Assembly (NCBI GenBank): GCA_002314435.1
Contig: DCFV01000201.1
Coordinates: 7,846-19,157, forward strand
Origin: Acidobacteriaceae bacterium UBA1795
GTDB taxonomy: Bacteria; Acidobacteriota; Terriglobia; Terriglobales; Acidobacteriaceae
DNA length: 11,312 bases
Direction: 5' to 3'
How positions within the stretch are numbered: position 1 is the first letter of the stretch; each line of letters starts with the position of its first letter. This document shows, one piece after another, positions 1-6,968 of this stretch. A model generated the notes under the pieces. That model did not search any database. It saw only the letters and a list, made by a program, of their open reading frames with translations, and was not told the DNA's origin. A program made the position numbers and the translations under genes.

Positions 1-12
1 CGTCCTTATCGA

Positions 13-94
13 GGGGCACCCATTTCATGGGCTGAGTAAGGGTGGCCATCCACCGTTTGTGCTTTCCCAGGTCTCTTCAAGACCTGGGGCACCC
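13..94. repeat. Structured intergenic repeat-like element with three hairpins between direct repeats
   Basis: A nine-base direct repeat, ggggcaccc, lies at 13-21 and again at 86-94. Between and overlapping the copies are three perfect inverted repeats: cccat/atggg (19-23 and 27-31, 3-nt loop), ggtgg/ccacc (41-45 and 50-54, 4-nt loop) and cccaggtct/agacctggg (66-74 and 80-88, 5-nt loop). No coding signal is visible here. I remember similar gggtgcccc-containing hairpin strings scattered between genes of Acidobacteriota, but this could not be searched. The element may begin before the window edge. It could be a REP-like element, a non-autonomous mobile repeat, or a structured 3' end of a transcript from outside the window. 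Confidence 0.5.
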
Positions 95-139
95 GGGATC
101 GTGCCCATGTTCGAGTCTTCTCGTCTCAGTTCTGTGCAC

Positions 140-172
140 AAAAAAACGGGCGCCGGGGACTTTGCCCCGGCG
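140..172 (-). terminator. Rho-independent terminator of efp
   Basis: A perfect 8-bp GC-rich stem (cgccgggg at 151-158, ccccggcg at 165-172, 6-nt loop) is followed on the minus strand by cccg and seven T residues (complement of the A run 140-146). It begins 25 bases past the efp stop codon, at the position expected for an intrinsic terminator of that gene. Confidence 0.85.
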
Positions 173-197
173 TTGGTGTTTGTGCGGTGCGCGCGAG

Positions 198-758
198 TTA
201 GGCGCGGCTTAGGTAGGCGCCTTCGCTGGTGTCTACCTTGATCTTTTCGCCTTCGTTGATGAAGGGCGGGACCTGGACGACGAGGCCGGTCTCGGTCTTG
301 GCGGGCTTGGTGACGCTGGAGGCTGTGGCGGACTTGAGGCCGGGCTCGGTTTCGACGACGGTGAGTTCGACGGTGCCGGGCAGCTCGATGCCAACGGCCT
401 GGCCGTCGTAGTAGCTGACATGGATCTGCAGGTTGGGCGTGAGGTACTCGACGGCGTCGCCCAGAGTGGAGCCCTTGAGCACGGTCTGCTCGTAGTCGGT
501 GGGGTTCATGAAGTAGTAGTCGTCGCCATCGGCGTAGAGGAACTCCATGAGCACTTCGTCGACGACGACGCGGTCGATAGCGTCGGCGGAGCGGAAGCGG
601 TGCTCGAACATGGCGCCGGACTTGAGGTTGCGCAGTTTGGCCTGGATGAAGGCGCGCAGGTTGCCGGGGGTGCGGTGCTCGACCTTGAAGACGAGGTGCA
701 ACTGATCGTTGTGCTTGATGATCATGCCCGGACGCATTTGAGTGGCGGGAATCGCCAT
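198..758 (-). CDS. efp: Translation elongation factor P, Asn-tip variant
   Basis: The product has 186 residues, a normal length for EF-P, the tRNA-shaped factor that binds between the ribosomal P and E sites and relieves stalling at polyproline. The start MAIPATQMRPGM matches the family N-terminus. Middle motifs include FMNPTDYEQ and ETEPGLK, and the end (INEGEKIKVDTSEGAYLSR) is the canonical C-terminal OB-domain signature. The start ATG (756-758) has AAGGAG at 769-774, ten bases upstream. The loop reads HRTPGNLRAF: Asn33 occupies the position of E. coli Lys34, which EpmA/EpmB modify, or of the rhamnosylated Arg in EarP-type factors. This is therefore neither of the two classical modified types. 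It stands alone, with its own terminator downstream and a divergent membrane-protein gene upstream. A possible -10 TACAAT (825-830, minus) has no good -35. Confidence 0.97.
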   Translation of the reverse strand: MAIPATQMRPGMIIKHNDQLHLVFKVEHRTPGNLRAFIQAKLRNLKSGAMFEHRFRSADAIDRVVVDEVLMEFLYADGDDYYFMNPTDYEQTVLKGSTLGDAVEYLTPNLQIHVSYYDGQAVGIELPGTVELTVVETEPGLKSATASSVTKPAKTETGLVVQVPPFINEGEKIKVDTSEGAYLSRA

Positions 759-851
759 AAGGGTGAAACTCCTTGCTGGGTTTGCGTGTGATACGCGGAA
801 GATTTTGGCCTTAGCCCATCCATTATTGTAACTGAGCGGAGATTGATGGGC

Positions 852-1784
852 ATGGCGGCAGCAGGCAGAGCACGAGCAGCAGCGGCGCTGGTGGGGTTGA
901 GCTTGCTGTGGGCGCTGGGCGCGCTGCGCGGCGACCTGCTGCCGGGTTTGCTGCGCGCGGCGGAGACGCTGCCGCGGCTGGAACGCCGGGCGCTGGAGTG
1001 GGCCGGGCTGGCGGCGGGAGCGGCGATGGTTGCCTTGGCGAGCCAGGCGCGCTGGCCGCGTGGGCGACAGGCGCTGGAGGCGTTGCTGGCCGGAGTGGGG
1101 CTGCTGGCTGCTCCGGCGCTGCTGGTGGACGCGGCCGGGACGTGGGTGGACGGGCTGACGCGGGTGGCGCTGTTCTCGCTGACGCCGGTGCTGGCGGTGG
1201 TGCTGGAGCCCTACCTGGGCGCAGAAAGCGCGGCGCAGGAGCAGGGCGGGCTGCTGCCTGCGCTGGTGGCGGTGGCTGGGGTGTTGTGTGTGTTTCCGGT
1301 GGAACTGCCGGGCGGGCCGGGGGCAGCGCTGGCGTGGGGCGCGGTGGTGCTGGCGGCGCTGTGTGCGGCTGCGGCCAACTGCCGGGCGGTGCGCGCGGCG
1401 CAGGATGCGACGGAGTGGCGGGCGGCTCCGATGGCGGCGCTCGGTGCGGCAACGACTGCGGTGGCGCTGGGCGCCGCGAGCGCTTGCACGGAGCGGGCGG
1501 TGATTCCACATGGATTGGCGGCGGAGGCGGCCTGGCTGGCGTTGGTGGAGTTGCCGGCGCTGCTGCTGCTGTTCTGGCTGATGCGGCGCATGACGGCGGC
1601 GCGGATGACGCTGCGGTTTGTGCTGGCTCCGCTGCTGGCGAGCGTGGCGAGTGTTGCTCTGCTGCGGCCGTCGGTGAGTCTGCGGGCGGCGGCGGGGCTG
1701 GGGCTGATGGCGGCGGGCGCGGGCTGGATGCTGACGCGGCGAGACGCGCCGGAAGAAGACGGGACTCCGCTGCGGCTCGGCTGA
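852..1784 (+). CDS. EamA/DMT-like ten-helix membrane protein
   Basis: About 310 residues, almost entirely hydrophobic and rich in Ala, Leu and Gly. By eye there are ten membrane segments, roughly at residues 7-25, 47-64, 73-93, 104-121, 133-150, 157-176, 191-210, 225-245, 252-271 and 277-294, with a short charged C-terminus. Ten helices in about 300 residues and the LTPVLAVVLEPYLGAE stretch at the end of the first half fit the EamA half-repeat pattern of the drug/metabolite transporter superfamily. No substrate can be predicted. GGAG at 838-841 gives ten-base spacing to ATG 852; in-frame ATG 846 (spacing four) and TTG 843 are alternatives. It diverges from efp across a gap of under 100 bases. 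A diverged DMT member or a permease-like protein of unknown role is the safest reading. Confidence 0.7.
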   Translation: MAAAGRARAAAALVGLSLLWALGALRGDLLPGLLRAAETLPRLERRALEWAGLAAGAAMVALASQARWPRGRQALEALLAGVGLLAAPALLVDAAGTWVDGLTRVALFSLTPVLAVVLEPYLGAESAAQEQGGLLPALVAVAGVLCVFPVELPGGPGAALAWGAVVLAALCAAAANCRAVRAAQDATEWRAAPMAALGAATTAVALGAASACTERAVIPHGLAAEAAWLALVELPALLLLFWLMRRMTAARMTLRFVLAPLLASVASVALLRPSVSLRAAAGLGLMAAGAGWMLTRRDAPEEDGTPLRLG

Positions 1785-1823
1785 TGCGGCGGAGGGTCGC
1801 TGGCCGATCGTGCGATCCGAGCA

Positions 1824-1862
1824 TTGACGAGGTTGTGAGGTGCGCCTTTGATCCGCTAGGAT
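1824..1862 (+). promoter_or_regulatory. Candidate promoter(s) of the GH3 gene
   Basis: Two overlapping sigma70-like arrangements can be seen upstream of the glycosidase. One is TTGACG (1824-1829) with a 17-base spacer to TTTGAT (1847-1852). The other is TTGTGA (1833-1838) with an 18-base spacer to TAGGAT (1857-1862). Either would start transcription 40-50 bases before the ATG at 1911. Matches are only moderate, so this is tentative. Confidence 0.3.
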
Positions 1863-1910
1863 GGCGGGCGAGTTTGCGCGGGTGGGTCTCCGCGCCGGGA
1901 GTTTGTGCCG

Positions 1911-4136
1911 ATGCGTCGCTTTTCTACTGCTGCTGTTGGCCTGCTGCTGTCTGGCTTGCTGGTTTTCTCCTCTGACGTGCGCGGGCAGGCGGCTCCGGCC
2001 GATGCGCCTTACCGGAACACGCACCTGACGGCAGATGCGCGGGCGAACGACCTGGTGAAGCGCATGACGCCGGAAGAGAAGGCGACGATGCTGGCGGGCT
2101 CGGGCTGGATGGAATCGGCGGCGATTGAGCGGCTGGGGATTCCGGCGATCAAGATGGCGGACGGGCCGCTGGGCGTGCGGTCGTGGGCAGGCGCCTCGGC
2201 GGTGACCAACGCGGCGAACAACCCGGTGAAGGTGCTGACGACGTCGTTCCCGTCGGGCGTGGCGATGGCGGCAACGTGGGACACGGCACTGGTGGAGCGC
2301 GAGGGGCAGGCGATTGCGCAGGAGGTGAAGGCGCTGGGCCGCGACATGATTCTGGGGCCGACGGTGAACATCAACCGGCAGCCGCTGTGGGGACGCAACT
2401 TTGAGGGCTACGGTGAAGACCCGTATCTGGCGGGGCGGCTGGGCGTGGCTTACATCAAGGGCGTGCAGGGCGAAGGCGTGATCCCTTCGGTGAAGCATTT
2501 TGCGGCGAACAACCAGGAGTTCGAGAGGCACCGGATCAACGCGGAGATCGATGAGCGGACACTGCACGAGATCTACCTGCCAGCGTTTGAAGCGGCGGTG
2601 AAGGACGCGGGTGTGTGGACGGTGATGTCGGCCTACAACAAATTGAACGGGACCTACTGTGCGGAGAACAGCTGGCTGCTGGATGAAGTACTGAAGAAGG
2701 AGTTCGGCTTCAAGGGGTTTGTGATCTCCGACTGGGGAAGCACCTACTCGACTGTGGCTACGGTGAATGCGGGCATGGATCTGGAGATGCCGGGCGGCGC
2801 TCCGGCGAAGGCGATGCTGACGCGGCCGCAGACGATTATGAATGGCAACAGCGGCGACTGGCTGAAGGCGGACAAGGTGCTGGCCGAGGTGAAGGCAGGG
2901 CACATCAGCGAGGCCACGCTGGACGACAACGTGCGGCGGATTCTGCGAGTGATCTTTTTGAGTGGGATCTTTGATCATCCGCATGCGGGCGGCGGCGAGG
3001 TGGACACTCCGGCCGAGCGCGCGGTGGCGTTGCAGGGAGCGACGGAAGGCATAGTGCTGCTGAAGAACGATCGGGCTCTGCTGCCGCTGGACGCGAAGAC
3101 AGTGCACTCGATTGCGGTGATCGGGCCGAATGCGGCGGTGGCGCGGACGGGCGGCGGGGGCAGTTCGCTGGTGCGGCCCAAGCAGGCCGTGGCTCCGCTG
3201 GAGGGGCTGCGTGCGCGCGCGGCGAAGGACGGCGTGACCGTGACGTATGCGCTGGGCGTGGGCATGGAGGGCGAGGACGCGGCGCAGGACACGCCCGAGG
3301 CGCAGGCGAAGGCGCTGAACGAGGCTGTGGACGCGGCGAAGAAGTCGGATGTGGCGGTGGTTGTGGTGGGCCGTCACTGGAGGAATGAGTCGGAAGGGTT
3401 CGACGTGAAGACGATGGACCTGCCGTCTGGACAGGATGCGCTTATCGCAGCGGTGGAGAAGGCGAATCCGCGCACGGTGGTGGTGCTGAACACGGGCGAC
3501 CCGGTGGCGATGACGAAGTGGCTGGATGCGACGCCCGCGCTGGTGGAAATGTGGTACGGCGGGCAGGAAGGCGGGACGGCACTGGCTGCGATTCTGTTCG
3601 GCGACGCGAACCCTTCGGGCAAACTGCCGGTGACACTGCCGAAGCGCTTTGAGGATTCACCTGCGGCGGCGAACTATCCGGGCACGAACCTGACCGTGGA
3701 TTACGCGGAGGGCATCTACGTCGGGTACCGATACTTCGACACGAAGAACATGGAACCGGCGTTTCCGTTCGGCTTTGGGCTGAGTTATACGACGTTCGAG
3801 TACAGCGATCTGAAGGTGGGCCAGGCGAAGGGTGCAGCGCAGGTGGCGCTGAAGGTGAAGAACACCGGGTCGCGCGCAGGGGCTGAGGTGGTGGAGCTCT
3901 ATGTGCACGATGGGCACGCGAAGATCGACCGGCCGGTGCATGAGCTGAAAGCCTTCCGGCGTGTGGAGCTTGCGGCGGGCGAGACGAAGACGGTGGAGTT
4001 TACACTCGATCGCAACGCGTTCTCCTACTGGAATCCGGCGACGAAGGCGTGGCAGGCTGATCCGGGGACATTTGAGATCCAGGCGGGCGCGTCGTCGCGG
4101 GATATACGGCTGAAGGCGCCGTTCGATCTCAAGTAG
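1911..4136 (+). CDS. Exported glycoside hydrolase family 3 beta-glucosidase
   Basis: A 741-residue protein close to the usual length of BglX-type GH3 enzymes, which remove terminal beta-linked sugars from oligosaccharides by a retaining mechanism. Residues 1 to about 26 (MRRF then a Leu/Val-rich core) look like a Sec signal peptide, suggesting a periplasmic or secreted location. The N-terminal barrel carries GRNFEGYGEDPYL, KHFAANNQE and VMSAYNKLNG. The nucleophile is Asp274 in GFVISDWGS. The C-terminal sandwich domain supplies the likely acid/base Glu495 in NESEGFD. The end (about 655-735, EVVELYVHD onward) is a fibronectin-III-like domain. GGGAG at 1897-1901 is nine bases before ATG 1911, preferred over GTG 1905. 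It could share transcripts with the upstream membrane-protein gene (126-base gap) but has its own candidate promoter. Substrate (beta-glucoside, xyloside or other) cannot be decided. Confidence 0.95.
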   Translation: MRRFSTAAVGLLLSGLLVFSSDVRGQAAPADAPYRNTHLTADARANDLVKRMTPEEKATMLAGSGWMESAAIERLGIPAIKMADGPLGVRSWAGASAVTNAANNPVKVLTTSFPSGVAMAATWDTALVEREGQAIAQEVKALGRDMILGPTVNINRQPLWGRNFEGYGEDPYLAGRLGVAYIKGVQGEGVIPSVKHFAANNQEFERHRINAEIDERTLHEIYLPAFEAAVKDAGVWTVMSAYNKLNGTYCAENSWLLDEVLKKEFGFKGFVISDWGSTYSTVATVNAGMDLEMPGGAPAKAMLTRPQTIMNGNSGDWLKADKVLAEVKAGHISEATLDDNVRRILRVIFLSGIFDHPHAGGGEVDTPAERAVALQGATEGIVLLKNDRALLPLDAKTVHSIAVIGPNAAVARTGGGGSSLVRPKQAVAPLEGLRARAAKDGVTVTYALGVGMEGEDAAQDTPEAQAKALNEAVDAAKKSDVAVVVVGRHWRNESEGFDVKTMDLPSGQDALIAAVEKANPRTVVVLNTGDPVAMTKWLDATPALVEMWYGGQEGGTALAAILFGDANPSGKLPVTLPKRFEDSPAAANYPGTNLTVDYAEGIYVGYRYFDTKNMEPAFPFGFGLSYTTFEYSDLKVGQAKGAAQVALKVKNTGSRAGAEVVELYVHDGHAKIDRPVHELKAFRRVELAAGETKTVEFTLDRNAFSYWNPATKAWQADPGTFEIQAGASSRDIRLKAPFDLK

Positions 4137-4162
4137 CCTGGATCGGATGCTTCGCCGCAGAA

Positions 4163-4197
4163 AAACGGCAGCGGAGAATTGCTCTCGGCTGCCGTTT
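4163..4197. terminator. Bidirectional terminator between convergent genes
   Basis: A perfect 10-bp inverted repeat, aaacggcagc (4163-4172) and gctgccgttt (4188-4197), has an inner 4-bp gaga/tctc stem (4174-4177, 4183-4186) after one mismatch. T-rich sequence follows on the plus strand, and five T residues follow on the minus strand (complement of 4161-4165). It sits between the GH3 stop (4136) and the methyltransferase stop (4226), so it can end both transcripts. Confidence 0.8.
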
Positions 4198-4225
4198 CTG
4201 TTTCTGCTGTTTGCACCTGGTGCGG

Positions 4226-5296
4226 CTAGGGTCTGGCTTCAAAGACGAGGTTGAAGGGTGTTTCGGCAACTCGGCGGAAGCGCGTGAATCCAGCAGCCTG
4301 CACCACGCCGCGAATGCGCTCTTCACCGGCCTGCGCGCCGAGCGCTGCACCGACTTCCTGCGCGAGCGAGGCGGGGGTGCAGATCATGGTGGAGGCGGAG
4401 TAGAAGATGCGACCGACGGGGTTGTGGTTTTGCTCAGGGGCGTCGTTGGCAAACGGCTCAACGATCATCCAGGTGCCGTCCGGCTTGAGCGAGGAGAGGA
4501 CATGGCCGGCAGCGCCGGTGGGATCGCCCATGTCGTGCAGGCAATCAAAGAAGGTGACGAAGTCATAACCACCGTTGACGGGGTAGCTCTTTGAGCTGGC
4601 CACCTCGAAGTTGATCTGGTCGAGCAGGCCGTCGCGTCCGGCGACGTGGCGGGCGTACTCGATGGACCCGCTGTGGTAGTCGAAGCCGCAGAAGCGGGAC
4701 TTGGCAAAGGCCTTGGCCATGAGGATGGTGGAAGCTCCGTGGCCGCAGCCGACGTCGGCCACGCTGGCGCCACGCTTCAACTTGTCGACGACGCCGTCGA
4801 GTGCGGGTATCCAGGAACTGAGCAGATTGTTCTGGTAGTTGGGGCGGAAGAACCTCTCCGTGCCGAAGAACAGATTGGCGTCGTGTTCATGCCAGCCCAC
4901 GCCCTCGCCGGTGCGGAAGGCCTGGGTGATTTTGGGCTCGTCCTTAAAGCAGGCGGAGATGATGTGATAGGCGCCCGGCAGATCGAGTTCATTGAGAGCG
5001 AAGGCCTGCTCGGGTGGCAGCTCGAAGCGCCGCGAGGCGGCATCGTAGGTGACAAATCCGCTGGCTGCATTGGCGTTGAGCCACTCGCGCACGTAGCGCT
5101 CGGAGGTGTTGGTTTTGGCGGCCAGTTCGGCGGGGGTGAGCGGCCCCGCGCCGGCCATGGCCTTGTAGAGGCCGAGCTTATCGCCGATCACCACGAGCGT
5201 TGCGTGCATGGCCGCACCCATGTCCATTACGGCCTTGCCCATGAAGGCATCCAGCTTGGACGGGTCGAGTGCGGAGAGTTGTTGTGAAGTTGGCAT
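4226..5296 (-). CDS. Class I SAM-dependent methyltransferase with N-terminal winged-helix domain (Rv2258c-like)
   Basis: A 356-residue protein. Residues about 25-100 form a winged-helix dimerisation-type domain (LGLYKAMAGAGPLTPAELAAKTNTSERYVREWLN), as in Rv2258c-like and small-molecule O-methyltransferases. The Rossmann methyltransferase domain follows: motif I VADVGCGHG at 179-187, the acidic residue ending strand 2 is Asp206 (FCGFDYH), and the post-I/II region is YDFVTFFDCLHDMGDP (244-259). The acceptor substrate is unknown; the family is often mislabelled as a transcriptional regulator because of the helix-turn-helix fold. The start at 5296 is fixed by a near-perfect AGGAGGT five bases upstream. 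A longer reading from 5356 would translate through the promoter and is rejected. It is preceded by a well-formed promoter, so it is probably transcribed alone, not with the sigma cassette upstream. Confidence 0.9.
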   Translation of the reverse strand: MPTSQQLSALDPSKLDAFMGKAVMDMGAAMHATLVVIGDKLGLYKAMAGAGPLTPAELAAKTNTSERYVREWLNANAASGFVTYDAASRRFELPPEQAFALNELDLPGAYHIISACFKDEPKITQAFRTGEGVGWHEHDANLFFGTERFFRPNYQNNLLSSWIPALDGVVDKLKRGASVADVGCGHGASTILMAKAFAKSRFCGFDYHSGSIEYARHVAGRDGLLDQINFEVASSKSYPVNGGYDFVTFFDCLHDMGDPTGAAGHVLSSLKPDGTWMIVEPFANDAPEQNHNPVGRIFYSASTMICTPASLAQEVGAALGAQAGEERIRGVVQAAGFTRFRRVAETPFNLVFEARP

Positions 5297-5300
5297 AGGG

Positions 5301-5307
5301 ACCTCCT
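5301..5307 (-). promoter_or_regulatory. Strong Shine-Dalgarno of the methyltransferase
   Basis: The minus strand reads AGGAGGT here, four to five bases before the ATG at 5296. It is the best ribosome-binding site in the window and decides the start codon. Confidence 0.85.
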
Positions 5308-5327
5308 GATTCCCGGGGAATGGCGAA

Positions 5328-5356
5328 GCTATACACCCGCGGAATTGGAGTGTCAA
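5328..5356 (-). promoter_or_regulatory. Sigma70-type promoter of the methyltransferase
   Basis: On the minus strand a perfect -35 hexamer TTGACA (complement of 5351-5356) is separated by exactly 17 bases from TATAGC (complement of 5328-5333), four of six matches to the -10 consensus. The predicted start near 5321 gives a leader of about 25 bases that contains the Shine-Dalgarno. This is the clearest promoter in the window. Confidence 0.7.
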
Positions 5357-5417
5357 AAGATTTCGTAAACAGCTGAGGAGGCTGACTGGCCCACGCGCGG
5401 GGAGGTTTGCAACGGCG

Positions 5418-6380
5418 CTAGCGGGGGGTCTCGTAGGGCTCGACGCGGAGCATATTGGAGAGGATGCCGCGCTCTTCGGGCGAGAAGACGCTCTGGTAGC
5501 GGCTGGAGTTGAGCACGGTCTGGCGCTGGTCGGACGGCACGGCGCGCAGATCGCGGAACGCGTTCTTCATGAGGGTCTGACGGTCGGGGGGCAGAGTGGT
5601 CCAGCGGCGCGCGGAGTCATTGACCTGGGCGCGCTCAGTGGGCGAGAGACGCTCGAGATTTTCAGCACGGGCCAGTCGGCGCTCGCGCTGGGCCTCGGGC
5701 ATCTGGTCGACGCGATTCAACTGCTGCACCAGCCGCTGCTGGGTAGACTGCGGGAGCCGACTGAAGCTGGGGTCATTCTGCAGCATGCGTTGCTGCGTCT
5801 GGGGCGGTGCGTTGCGGTGCTCGTCGAGCCAGGCGCCCAGGTGGCTGGGAGGCGCGTAGGCCGGACGGGGCACGGAACCGGCTTGAGGCGCTCGACTGTT
5901 GCCCTGGCCCGGATACACGGAGCCGGGCTGGACGGGCTGCACGTTCGACGGCGCGTAGCCGTCGCCGGGAGCCGCGGGACGATAGCTGTTCTGCTGCGGA
6001 GCGGACTGCATGGGCCGATAAGGCTGGGCCTGCGGCATGGAAGGCCGGTACTGCTGATAGTTTTGCGAACGCGGCACGGACCTGCCGGGATAGGACTGCG
6101 ACTGGCCGCGGTACTGCGGGTAGGACGGAACAGAGCGGCCGAAACCCTCAGAGCGGTTGCTCCCCTGCGGACGGCTCAGCTGCCCGGAGTTGCCCTGCTG
6201 CCGTGGAGCCTGTGCGCGAGGTTCGGCAGAACGCGGGGCGGGGGCTGAGCGTGGCGGAGCGCTGTTGTTGTGGTGCTGCTGCGCAAGAAGCGCGGCGGCG
6301 GGCAGGCACAGAAGCAGCGCGGCGGTGATTACCGCCCCGCGCGCTCTGCGCATGCTACCCGCGATTGCCGTGCCCTTCAT
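5418..6380 (-). CDS. Secreted DUF3106 family protein with long Pro/Gln/Ser-rich linker
   Basis: A 320-residue protein of unknown function. Residues about 10-33 (MRRARG then a Leu/Ala core ending LLAQQ) look like a Sec signal peptide or membrane anchor. Residues 35-180 are low complexity, rich in Pro, Gln, Ser, Arg and Tyr, with recurrent YRP and YPG units, and are likely disordered. Residues about 182-315 match the DUF3106 pattern: a repeated helical unit with cores LPQSTQQRL, LSPTERAQV, LPPDRQTLM, VPSDQRQTV and FSPEERGIL, plus the typical ARRW before LPP. It is third in an apparent operon after the ECF sigma and anti-sigma genes, 41 bases past the anti-sigma stop. GTG at 6395 is an alternative start. 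Its placement suggests a periplasmic partner or output of that regulatory pair; this is inference. Confidence 0.85.
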   Translation of the reverse strand: MKGTAIAGSMRRARGAVITAALLLCLPAAALLAQQHHNNSAPPRSAPAPRSAEPRAQAPRQQGNSGQLSRPQGSNRSEGFGRSVPSYPQYRGQSQSYPGRSVPRSQNYQQYRPSMPQAQPYRPMQSAPQQNSYRPAAPGDGYAPSNVQPVQPGSVYPGQGNSRAPQAGSVPRPAYAPPSHLGAWLDEHRNAPPQTQQRMLQNDPSFSRLPQSTQQRLVQQLNRVDQMPEAQRERRLARAENLERLSPTERAQVNDSARRWTTLPPDRQTLMKNAFRDLRAVPSDQRQTVLNSSRYQSVFSPEERGILSNMLRVEPYETPR

Positions 6381-6421
6381 GGTGTTTTCCCCCACCCAGA
6401 TTCCTGCGCTTGCCCCTGGTT

Positions 6422-6922
6422 CTAGTTCACCGTGCCATCGTTGTTGTCGCTGGAGATGGTCTCCAGCGTGTCCAGCAGCTGATCGTTGTTGTCCAGCACC
6501 TGCAGGTCGTGCACCACGGCGGTTTGCGGAGGCGCGGCCGGCTGATCCCAGTTGGTGATGCTGAGGTAAGCGCCGCCGCCGAACAGCAGGACTACCGTGA
6601 GCGCCATGGCCGCAAGCGGACGGGCGTGGAGCTGTGGACCGTAAGCCAAACGGGCGCGCAGCCTCTCAAACCAGCCGGCCGGAGCCGCGCGGCGCTCTTC
6701 ATCGAGCCGCGCGTTGAGGCGGGTGAGGAAGTAGGGGCTGGGCTCGGGTGCTTCCCAACGGTCGAGTGCGGCCATGGTGGCGCGCAGCTCTTCCAACTCC
6801 CTGCCGCAGGGATCGCACTCGGCAACATGAGCAGTAACCTTGGCCGGCGCCGTTTCAGGAGCAAGCAGCAGATCAGCCAGCTTGGTCTCCATTGCGGTGC
6901 ACGTTTTCTGAGTCCGTTCCAT
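6422..6922 (-). CDS. Membrane-anchored zinc-finger anti-sigma factor
   Basis: A 166-residue protein with a cytoplasmic ZAS/zf-HC2 domain: His32-x3-Cys36-x2-Cys39 (HVAECDPC) with Cys8 as a probable fourth ligand 24 residues earlier. Anti-sigma factors of this family hold their cognate ECF sigma factor inactive. The stretch PSPYFLTRLNARL (61-73) leads to one membrane helix at about 103-121 (LAAMALTVVLLFGGGAYLS). The external tail is short and rich in Asp, Asn and Leu (HDLQVLDNNDQLLDTLE). ATG 6922 has a GGGGTGG-like ribosome site five bases upstream. An in-frame GTG at 6976 would overlap the sigma stop but lacks support. It follows the sigma gene by 46 bases and precedes the DUF3106 gene, the usual sigma/anti-sigma order. 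The signal that releases the sigma factor is unknown. Confidence 0.9.
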   Translation of the reverse strand: MERTQKTCTAMETKLADLLLAPETAPAKVTAHVAECDPCGRELEELRATMAALDRWEAPEPSPYFLTRLNARLDEERRAAPAGWFERLRARLAYGPQLHARPLAAMALTVVLLFGGGAYLSITNWDQPAAPPQTAVVHDLQVLDNNDQLLDTLETISSDNNDGTVN

Positions 6923-6968
6923 CTGAACCACCCCACTTCCCTGCCGGTTCGTTCCGGCTTGCCTTGCC

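Noticed and set aside
825..830. TACAAT as efp -10 element (minus strand)
   Set aside because: It is a good -10 match, but no -35 is recognisable at suitable spacing and it lies in a short divergent gap, so it is mentioned only under efp.
198..3377. A 1059-codon minus-strand open frame
   Set aside because: Only its last 186 codons are a real gene (efp). The rest is Arg/His/Pro-rich, has no family motifs, and runs antisense to the membrane-protein and GH3 genes. Long antisense frames are expected at this GC content.
5297..5356. Upstream extension of the methyltransferase frame to 5356
   Set aside because: It would translate across a clear promoter and skip the strong AGGAGGT-ATG start at 5296.
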